The position numbers were made by a program, and so were the translations under genes. Below are positions 58,394-64,000 of a DNA stretch of 64,000 nt, piece by piece (positions within the stretch are counted from its first letter, which is position 1; every line of letters begins with the position of its first letter). The DNA is from Accumulibacter appositus (GTDB taxonomy: Bacteria; Pseudomonadota; Gammaproteobacteria; Burkholderiales; Rhodocyclaceae): the NCBI RefSeq assembly GCF_035440685.1, contig NZ_DAORMW010000021.1. One strand, 5' to 3'. The notes below the pieces were generated by a model that saw nothing but the letters and a program-made list of their open reading frames with translations, did not search any database and was not told the origin of the DNA.

Positions 58394-60415
58394 TCAGGAG
58401 CCTTTGCGGCCGCTGCTGTTCCTGCTTGGGGGGCGCGAGGCACCACGCTTGGACGCACCGGATTCGACCGGCAGCGTGCCTTTGCAGTCGGGGTAGCGAC
58501 TGCACGACCAGAACGGGCCGGTCTTGCCGGTGCGCTGGCGCGTGGGTGCGCCGCACTGCGGGCAAGCGGGCCCGGAGGGAATCTTGATGGACAGCGAAGT
58601 ACTGCCGTACTGCGCGATCAGCTGCGAAATCCAGGCGGCTTGCTTGCCGATGAACACGTCCAGAGTGAGCTGTCCAGCTTCGATCATGTCGAGCGCCTGC
58701 TCCCACACGGCGGTAGTTCCGGGGTCAGCAATCGCCGCAGGCACGGCGTCGATCAGTGTGAACGCCGTATCCGAAGCACGGATGGAACGGCCCTTCTTCA
58801 CGAGATAGCCCCGCGTCAGCAGGCCGGTGATGATGTTTGCGCGCGTGGCTTCGGTGCCGATGCCCGTCGTGTCCTTCAACTTCTGTTTCAGGCGCGGGTC
58901 GGTCACGAAGCGCGCCACGCCTTTCATCGACTTGACCAGTTCGCCCTGCGTGTAGGGCTTGGGCGGCATCGTCTTGAGCGCCTTGATCTCGGCTTCGGCC
59001 ACCTGGCACGCCATGCCCTCGCGCAGCGCAGGGAGCACCTGGCTGCGCGCCGTGGCTTCTCCATCCTCGTCCGCTTGCGGCTCGGCCAGCACCAGACGCC
59101 AGCCTCTGACGACCACCTGCTTTCCGGTGGCCGCCAGCTTCTGCTGGCCGCAGGAAAGCTCGGCAACGGTGCGGTCGAACTCGTGGTGAGGGAGGAACTG
59201 CGCGAGGTAATGCGCGCGGATCAGCCGGTACACCGCCAGTTCCTTCTCGCTCATCGCAGAGAGGTTCGCGGGTTCGAGCGTCGGGATGATGCCGTGGTGC
59301 GCCGTGACCTTGCCGTCGTTCCAGGCGCGTGAGCGCTGGGAGCGGTCGAGCTGGCCCATGATGGGATGCAGCGAGGGGTCGGTCTTGAGCAGGCTGTCCA
59401 GGACAGTCGGCACTTCCGCGAACATGCTTTCGGGCAGGTAGCCCGAATCGGAGCGTGGATACGTCGTGGCCTTGTGCGTCTCGTACAGGGCCTGGGCGAT
59501 CTCCAGGGTCTCCTGCACGTCCAGCCCAAGCTGCTTGGAACAAACCTCCTGAAGCGTTCCCAGGTCGAACAGCAGCGGCGGACCTTCGCGCACGCGCTCG
59601 GTCTCGACCAATACGACCTGGGCGCTGCCTGCAGCGCGGATCTGCTGCGCGGCCTGCTGGGCGATAGGCTGCTGCAGGCAGCGGCCGGCGTCGTCGGTGC
59701 AGCCATCGGGCGGAACCCACTGCGCGCTGAAAGTCTGTCCACCTGCGGAAAGGGACGCGTCGATGGCCCAGAACGGCACCGACTGGAAGGCCGCGATCTC
59801 GCGGTCGCGGTCCACGACGAGCTTCAAGGTCGGCGTCTGGACGCGACCGACGGACAGCACGCCGTCGTAGCCGGCCTGGCGCCCGAGCACCGTGAACAAC
59901 CGGCTGAGGTTCATGCCCACGAGCCAGTCGGCGCGTGAGCGCGCCAGTGCCGAGTAGTACATCGGCAGCGTGTCGGATGAGGGCCGCAGCTTGCCGAGCG
60001 CGGTGCGGATCGACGCATCGTTGAGCGCCGACAGCCATAACCGCTCGATGGGGCCGCAGTAGCCGCACAGGTCGATGATCTCGCGGGCGATCAGCTCGCC
60101 CTCGCGGTCGGCATCGGTGGCGATGACCAGATGGGTCGCCTTGGCCAGAAGCGCCTTGACGACCTTGAACTGCGTGGCGGTCTTCGGTTTGACATCGACC
60201 CGCCACTGCTGGGGAACGATGGGCAACTGCTCCAGCGACCAGCGTTTGAGCGCCGCGTCATAGACCTCGGGAGCTGCCGCTTCTACGAGATGGCCGATGC
60301 ACCAGGTGACGGTGACGCCGGAGCCGCTGAGACAGCCTTCACCGCGCTGTGTCGCGCCGAGAATTCGGCCAATGTCTTTGCCCTGGGAGGGCTTCTCGCA
60401 CAAGAACAGCCGCAT
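58394..60415 (-). CDS. topB: DNA topoisomerase III (TopB)
   Basis: The 673-residue type IA topoisomerase has an N-terminal Toprim domain (MRLFLCEKPSQGKDI; ATDADREGE with the acidic metal ligands), the cleavage domain with the catalytic Tyr in TTYPRSDSGYL (around residue 320), and a C-terminal zinc finger (CPQCGA ... CSRYPDCKG). ICE-borne TopB helps resolve DNA during transfer and replication. Its start at 60415 lies about 200 nt after the palindrome at 60621-60643, which may control it. Length fits the plasmid/ICE group, which is slightly longer than E. coli TopB. Confidence 0.95.
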   Translation of the reverse strand: MRLFLCEKPSQGKDIGRILGATQRGEGCLSGSGVTVTWCIGHLVEAAAPEVYDAALKRWSLEQLPIVPQQWRVDVKPKTATQFKVVKALLAKATHLVIATDADREGELIAREIIDLCGYCGPIERLWLSALNDASIRTALGKLRPSSDTLPMYYSALARSRADWLVGMNLSRLFTVLGRQAGYDGVLSVGRVQTPTLKLVVDRDREIAAFQSVPFWAIDASLSAGGQTFSAQWVPPDGCTDDAGRCLQQPIAQQAAQQIRAAGSAQVVLVETERVREGPPLLFDLGTLQEVCSKQLGLDVQETLEIAQALYETHKATTYPRSDSGYLPESMFAEVPTVLDSLLKTDPSLHPIMGQLDRSQRSRAWNDGKVTAHHGIIPTLEPANLSAMSEKELAVYRLIRAHYLAQFLPHHEFDRTVAELSCGQQKLAATGKQVVVRGWRLVLAEPQADEDGEATARSQVLPALREGMACQVAEAEIKALKTMPPKPYTQGELVKSMKGVARFVTDPRLKQKLKDTTGIGTEATRANIITGLLTRGYLVKKGRSIRASDTAFTLIDAVPAAIADPGTTAVWEQALDMIEAGQLTLDVFIGKQAAWISQLIAQYGSTSLSIKIPSGPACPQCGAPTRQRTGKTGPFWSCSRYPDCKGTLPVESGASKRGASRPPSRNSSGRKGS

Positions 60416-60688
60416 GTCCGTCCATCCGAATTCCGTGGTTCATTGAGTTGCTGGAATCGAGGATGCCGAGCACCACCAGGGGCAGCAGCAAACAAGCCGC
60501 ACACGGCGGCGACCACTTTCACGGGATGGAATGGCGGGGACGGGAGTGGCGTGCGGCCGGGAGGGTGCGGTTCGGGAGCCGCGGTTTTCGGGAGCGCGTG
60601 GAAGCCGGTGGACGTTGATGGAGCTATCCCCTGGGGATAGCTCGCGAGGGCGTGGGGCGACGGACGACTGCCGCCGCCCCATGCCGGG
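60416..60688. other. Intergenic region before topB
   Basis: This 273 bp gap between ssb and topB contains the palindrome at 60621-60643 and a GCAAACAA sequence at ~60489 resembling the tra promoter motif. No gene is seen. Confidence 0.45.
60621..60643. repeat. Palindrome P1, perfect 11+1+11
   Basis: The central part reads GCTATCCCC-T-GGGGATAGC and the symmetry extends to GAG...CTC. It is identical in its core to three copies at 62.64-62.92 kb and sits between ssb and topB, where a regulator or partition protein could act. Confidence 0.7.
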
Positions 60689-61141
60689 TCACTTCCTGCG
60701 CTTCGGCTCCTTCGGCGCGGCCGGTTCCTGGGCGGCCTGGGGATTCGGCTGCGTGTCCTGCGTGGTCTCCTGCTGCCTGGGGCTGAGGGTCACGGACTCG
60801 ATGCGGAACGGCAGGATGCCGACACTGCGCGCGTTGATCTGCCAGGTCTCGCGCGGCTGATCCTCGTTGTCCGTCCAGGGTTCGCGCTCCATGCGGCCGA
60901 CGACCAGCACGCGCATGCCCTTCTGGTAGAGGTCCTTCCAGTGCGCGGCGTCGCGGTGCCAGATTTCCACCGGCGCCCAGAAGCCGCCGCGATCCTCGAA
61001 GCTGCCATCCTTCTTGGGAATGGGGTTGTCGAAATAGACGTTCAGGCGCAGAAGGCGGCTGGGCTCGTCGTTGCCGTTGGGGAACTCCCGGTACTCGGGG
61101 GGCGAACCGATGTTGCCCTCGCCAGAAAAGTGCGTGCTCAT
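60689..61141 (-). CDS. ssb: Single-stranded DNA-binding protein
   Basis: The 150-residue protein has an SSB-type OB fold (MSTHFSGEGNIGSPPEYR; FWAPVEIWHRDAAHWKDLYQKGMRVLVVGRMERE; INARSVGILPFRIESV) and a Lys/Pro-rich tail. The tail ends in KRRK, so the usual acidic DDDxPF tip for partner recruitment is missing, as in several ICE-borne SSBs. It probably coats the transferred strand and supports ICE replication. Start 61141 opens the conserved N-terminus; 73 bp of leader separate it from the STY4534-like gene. Confidence 0.88.
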   Translation of the reverse strand: MSTHFSGEGNIGSPPEYREFPNGNDEPSRLLRLNVYFDNPIPKKDGSFEDRGGFWAPVEIWHRDAAHWKDLYQKGMRVLVVGRMEREPWTDNEDQPRETWQINARSVGILPFRIESVTLSPRQQETTQDTQPNPQAAQEPAAPKEPKRRK

Positions 61142-61214
61142 GTTGCAATCTCCGTGGTGGTTGAAAAACCCGCACCTGGTTGGCGGCGGGCGCGTGCTGG
61201 GGTGCGTGGCGCGA

Positions 61215-61742
61215 TCACCGATCACGCATGGCGGATGGCATGGACTTGAGCCGGCGCAGGTAGGCGTCTTCCGCCTCGGCGGCCTTGCTGGCGCACTCCT
61301 GCGCCTGCCGGCCCAAGGTGTGCAACAAGCTGATCTGCATGTTCAGCGTGATGCGCTGAAGCTCGATGGCGTGCAGGTCGACCAGCAGGTTGACCGGCGT
61401 GCTGGTACTCGCCATCAGCTCCTGCCACAAGGCGACGCCCATGGCCGAGCGGTCGTGCTTGCGCCAGCGCAAAAACACCGTGCCTGCGCCAGTGGTCTGC
61501 TGGGCCAACTCGATGGGCAGCAGGTGGAAGGGATGCCCGACCGCCTGTGGCAGCACCTGTCGCTGCGCCAAGCCAATCAACTCGTCGCGCATGGCGAAGC
61601 ACTGGCTGGCCCAGACCTCCAAGTCCCCTTTACCTTTAAAGGGCTTCAAAAGGCCTTTTAGAGAGCCTGCGTGTTCCAGCCGCATGAAGGCGGTCTGTTG
61701 CAGCGGGCGGAAGTAGCGGGTGTCGCGGTTCGGGTCGCTCAT
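61215..61742 (-). CDS. ICE replication-block protein (DUF3158 / STY4534-like)
   Basis: This 175-residue protein (FRPLQQTAFMRLEHAGSLKGLLKPFKGKGDLE, FLRWRKHDRSAMGVALWQELM) matches the DUF3158 family, found between PFL_4669- and ssb-like genes in ICEs and pathogenicity islands. It is rich in basic residues and probably binds DNA; biochemical function is unknown. It overlaps the upstream PFL_4669-like gene by 4 bp. Confidence 0.82.
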   Translation of the reverse strand: MSDPNRDTRYFRPLQQTAFMRLEHAGSLKGLLKPFKGKGDLEVWASQCFAMRDELIGLAQRQVLPQAVGHPFHLLPIELAQQTTGAGTVFLRWRKHDRSAMGVALWQELMASTSTPVNLLVDLHAIELQRITLNMQISLLHTLGRQAQECASKAAEAEDAYLRRLKSMPSAMRDR

Positions 61743-62521
61743 GCCTGCGCGTCCTCGTCCGCGGTAGTCTCGGGTGCCTCGGTGGTGGTGGCCTCGTCGC
61801 TGGGCAATGCGGCTGCGGCAGGACCGTCACCGCGCTGCTGCAGGCCACGGCGCACGATCGGCGGCGCGAACTTCGAGCGGCGCGTGCCTTCCAGCACGTC
61901 CTGCGGCAACTCGCCGAATTTCTCCAGCGCCGCCCGTGCTGCGGCATTCTTGGCGGCGAAGTCGTCGCGGGTGCAGCCCGAGTAGCGGTACTGCTGCGCC
62001 AGGCTGAAAAGACTGCGCAGTGCATGGGCGCCTTCGTTGAGCCAGCGTTCGAGCGTCGAGCGATCGATCAGCGCGGTGTGGTGCGCGAGGATCAGCTTGC
62101 GGGCGATGTCGTCGTAGTCGGCCAGCAGATACACCGCGGCAAAGCCCAACTGCGCATTGACGAACAGCGGCAGCTTGACGGGCTGCACGTTGAGGTTCTC
62201 GCCCAGGGTGAGTGCCGGCGGCACGCTCGCCAGGGCCTGGTCCACCTGCTCGCGCAGCGATTGCAGCGTGGCCTTCGTCTGGTCGAGCTTGTCCTCGATG
62301 CGCAGCATCCAGAAGTCGCTGTACGGGTCGTCCTGCTCCGAGCCGCGCCGCATCTTGTTCATCTGGGCGATGTAGCCGTTCAGGCCGACGATGCCCGGTC
62401 GCCCCTCGGCGGCGGCGCGGCCGTGCCAAATGCGCGAGGCGTGGTGCGTGTGCAGCGTCAGCGACATCGCGCTGCGCAGGGAGCCGAGATTCAGTTGCAG
62501 GGGTTCGTTGGTGGTTGCCAT
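61739..62521 (-). CDS. ICE replication-block protein TIGR03761 (PFL_4669)
   Basis: The 260-residue protein is largely helical, with HTHHASRIWHGR and GLNGYIAQMNKMRRGSEQDDPYSDFWML near the N-terminus and a helical middle (LFVNAQLGFAAVYLLADYDDIARKLILAHHTAL). This is the PFL_4669/DUF1845 pattern, always placed between the STY4528 and STY4534 genes. Function in replication or maintenance is inferred from that place only. Its start lies 115 nt after palindrome P2. Confidence 0.85.
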   Translation of the reverse strand: MATTNEPLQLNLGSLRSAMSLTLHTHHASRIWHGRAAAEGRPGIVGLNGYIAQMNKMRRGSEQDDPYSDFWMLRIEDKLDQTKATLQSLREQVDQALASVPPALTLGENLNVQPVKLPLFVNAQLGFAAVYLLADYDDIARKLILAHHTALIDRSTLERWLNEGAHALRSLFSLAQQYRYSGCTRDDFAAKNAAARAALEKFGELPQDVLEGTRRSKFAPPIVRRGLQQRGDGPAAAALPSDEATTTEAPETTADEDAQA

Positions 62522-62635
62522 GGTGTCCGCTCGTTGTTGGAAAAGAGCGGACAGCTTCGGCAGGTGGCGGAAGGCAGTCAGTCAACAAACCGAAACCCGC
62601 CAGTCCCCGGTTCACGCGGCGGGCGCATGCGGCGC

Positions 62636-62658
62636 GAGCTATCCCCAGGGGATAGCGC
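62636..62658. repeat. Palindrome P2
   Basis: Core GCTATCCCC-A-GGGGATAGC is perfect. Its centre is 132 bp from that of P3. Confidence 0.75.
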
Positions 62659-62920
62659 CATGGAGCGCCAAGGAACGCTGCACACCTGGATCAGCGTGGA
62701 CAGGGCCGATCCCACGGCGGGCGATCGAGGCCTGGCGTGCAGCGGTTCGACGTCGTAGCTGTCAGTGGAACTATCCCCAGGGGATAGTTCCATGGAGCGC
62801 CAAGGAACGCTGCGCGCCCGGATCAAGCGCGGACAGGGCCGATCCCGCCGCAGGCGATCGGGGCCTGGCGTGCTGCGGTTCGACGTGTAGCCGTCAGTGG
62901 AACTATCCCCTGGGGATAGC
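62658..62920. repeat. Two tandem 132 bp direct repeats
   Basis: Unit 1 (62658-62789) and unit 2 (62790-62920) start CCATGGAGCGCCAAGGAACG and share long identical blocks such as GGACAGGGCCGATCCC, GGCCTGGCGTGC and GCGGTTCGACGT, with scattered changes. Each unit ends with a palindrome. Confidence 0.85.
62767..62791. repeat. Palindrome P3, perfect 12+1+12
   Basis: Core AACTATCCCC-A-GGGGATAGT(T) is perfect and extends to GG...CC, the longest of the four. It is placed at the boundary of the two 132 bp units. Confidence 0.78.
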
Positions 62921-62922
62921 TC
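62899..62922. repeat. Palindrome P4
   Basis: Core CTATCCCC-T-GGGGATAG is perfect, with one mismatched step outside it. Its centre is 132 bp beyond that of P3 and 45 bp from the stop of the STY4528-like gene. Confidence 0.75.
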
Positions 62923-62966
62923 TACGGGAAGCCACTGGCATCCACTTCACCGCCTTGCAGGCCCGC

Positions 62967-64000
62967 TCACTTGCTGGCGAGCAGGTTGCGCAGCCGCTCG
63001 ATGTGCTGCCTGGCGACTTCTGGCGGCACCGGCTTGCCCTGCGGCTGGGATGGTGGCGGTGCTGGTGGTGGCCGCTCATTCGGCGGAGCGTGTGCCGATG
63101 GCGCGTCTTTCTTGGCCCAGGCGTTGAACTCGCCATGGATGGCCCGCTGGATGATGCCGAACAGATACCCCGCAGGATTGCGGATGCCGTGGCTGCTGCA
63201 TCGTGCGGCCCATTCGTCCAGCACGGCCTGCCTCAGCGCGGCATCGACCTGCTGCAATGCCACCCGCGCACCTGTTTGCTGCTCTGCCTTCAGTTCCGCG
63301 AAGCGTTTGGGCCATTGCAGGTCGCCCAGCGCGCGCGCCTGCGCCTGTGCCTGCGCGGTAGTACGTACTTCATTGATACGACTACTACGTACTGTACGGG
63401 CCTGCTTCGGATTCCGAAGAGAGGCGTCTGGCGCGGGTTTCGACCCTGCTTCGGATTCCGAAGTGGGGTCATCGGAATTCCGAAGAAGGCTCGTCGGCCC
63501 TTCTTCGGATTCGTGTGCGGCATCCTCCTGTGGATAACTTTCGTGCGCCCCGACGCCCTGGCTGGCGAGGCGCTCGGCCAGGACTTGCAGCCTCGACGGC
63601 AGGGTGCGCCCGGCCAGCATCGGGTCTTCGCCGATTTCCTTGAGGGTGTGCAGGCCCACGATCTGCACGGCTTTGGCCGAATGGCCGAGCGCCTGGCTGA
63701 CGAGCTGCAGGTAGTCCGGGTCGAGCTGCATCGCTTCAAAGGGGGTCAGCGGCTCGTCGTGCAGGACATAGAGATTGCCGAGAATGCGGCCGGTCTTGGC
63801 GTCGCGCCGTCGCCGCACCAGGCTCAGCCATCGGGTCAGCCGCAGCAGCGTCAGGGCTCGCGCCACGGTTTCGTGCGAGGCCTGCCCGGCGCAGGGCATC
63901 GAGGCCAGCCAGGGCCGCAACTGCTCATAGGTGGGGAATGCGGTCACGCCGTCGTCGTTGAGCATCAGCCGGAACACCTGCCAGGCGTTGCGCTCCAGCG
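62967..64000 (-). CDS. ICE replication protein STY4528-like, 5' end outside window
   Basis: The frame is open to the right edge, so the N-terminus is missing; 344 residues are visible. WQVFRLMLNDDGVTAFPTYEQLRPWL, SHETVARALTLLRLTRWLSLV (winged-helix-like) and GNLYVLHDEPLTPFEAM match STY4528-type pathogenicity-island replication proteins. A low-complexity linker (SEEGP, LRNSDDP, SEAGSKPAPD, LRNPKQA) lies in the middle, and a conserved C-terminal helix (GIRNPAGYLFGIIQRAIHGEF) is near the end, resembling the C-terminal part of plasmid Rep proteins. The linker DNA carries palindromes and a DnaA box. Confidence 0.85.
   Translation of the reverse strand, partial: LERNAWQVFRLMLNDDGVTAFPTYEQLRPWLASMPCAGQASHETVARALTLLRLTRWLSLVRRRRDAKTGRILGNLYVLHDEPLTPFEAMQLDPDYLQLVSQALGHSAKAVQIVGLHTLKEIGEDPMLAGRTLPSRLQVLAERLASQGVGAHESYPQEDAAHESEEGPTSLLRNSDDPTSESEAGSKPAPDASLRNPKQARTVRSSRINEVRTTAQAQAQARALGDLQWPKRFAELKAEQQTGARVALQQVDAALRQAVLDEWAARCSSHGIRNPAGYLFGIIQRAIHGEFNAWAKKDAPSAHAPPNERPPPAPPPSQPQGKPVPPEVARQHIERLRNLLASK
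63405..63537. repeat. Intragenic iteron-like palindromes with a DnaA box
   Basis: CTTCGGA-T-TCCGAAG occurs at 63405-63419 and 63449-63463, with the close variant TCGGAATTCCGA at 63472-63483 and a half copy near 63501-63513. The consensus DnaA box TTATCCACA reads on the - strand at 63529-63537. All lie inside the linker of the STY4528-like gene. Confidence 0.55.

Larger units (their letters stand above)
62522..62966. other. Gene-free repeat region with palindromes P2-P4
   Basis: The 445 bp gap holds two tandem copies of a 132 bp unit and three palindromes, described separately. No gene is seen. Its place between replication genes suggests a replication, partition or regulatory site. Confidence 0.6.

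Noticed and set aside
62636..62922. Regularly spaced repeats as a CRISPR array
   Set aside because: The repeats are dyads 132 bp apart and the intervening DNA is itself repeated, so there are no unique spacers. No cas gene is present.

Overview
The window is the interior of a large integrative and conjugative element (ICE) of the ICEclc / PFGI-1 type in a GC-rich proteobacterium. The host is probably a beta- or gammaproteobacterium such as Pseudomonas, Achromobacter, Bordetella or Xanthomonas relatives; the sequence does not fix the genus. The basis is a near-complete MPF_G-type type IV secretion gene set, a MobH relaxase, a TraD coupling protein, an ICE replication block (STY4528-, PFL_4669- and STY4534-like proteins, SSB, TopB) and the usual DUF-rich accessory block. 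Neither end of the element, its integrase nor its attachment sites lies inside the window.

Layout. 0-6.3 kb (+ strand): cargo beyond the relaxase. It holds a CBASS pair (partial S-4TM pore effector plus CD-NTase), a truncated IS3-family transposase, and a translationally coupled TetR / DUF4105 / lipase-like lipoprotein operon. 6.4-10.2 kb: traI (-) with a possible oriT tract upstream, a Xre/RES toxin-antitoxin pair (+) and a DUF3742 gene (+). 10.25-24.3 kb (-): T4SS genes, interrupted only by an ICE-borne RadC-type gene. 24.5-38.8 kb (+): a 14.5 kb defence island inserted into the tra cluster. It encodes an HTH regulator, SNF2 helicase, TrlF-like PHP-ATPase, AIPR protein, type III-like Mod, Res helicase-nuclease, and a GHKL ATPase with a C-terminal nuclease motif. 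38.86-44.9 kb (-): the rest of the tra cluster, from a DUF4400 protein and TraD to a PilL-like lipoprotein, with one 39-N gap. 45.1-57.9 kb (-): accessory genes (SNF2 helicase, NPPY methyltransferase, DUF3275, DUF932, DUF3577 and many small unknowns). 58.4-64 kb (-): topB, ssb and replication genes.

The least explained signal is non-coding. Four transcription units (radC, the DUF3577 operon, the 56.4 kb operon and the 57.3 kb gene) begin with about 220 nt of repeated structured leader. The same three hairpins recur with compensating base changes, and all four units end at intrinsic terminators. A shorter form of the leader, with mutually exclusive hairpins or a paired Shine-Dalgarno sequence, sits before most other accessory genes. 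A separate motif (ATTGTTTGC, written on the - strand) lies about 60 nt before the first codon of three tra units. In the replication block, three palindromes of the form CTATCCCC-N-GGGGATAG are spaced exactly 132 bp apart, with a fourth before topB. The last replication gene carries a consensus DnaA box beside repeated CTTCGGA-T-TCCGAAG palindromes.

Start codons were moved from the longest ORF to the start with a good ribosome-binding site or conserved N-terminus where these disagreed. No database or folding program was available, so family names rest on recognised motifs and gene order. Positions of short motifs may be off by a base or so.
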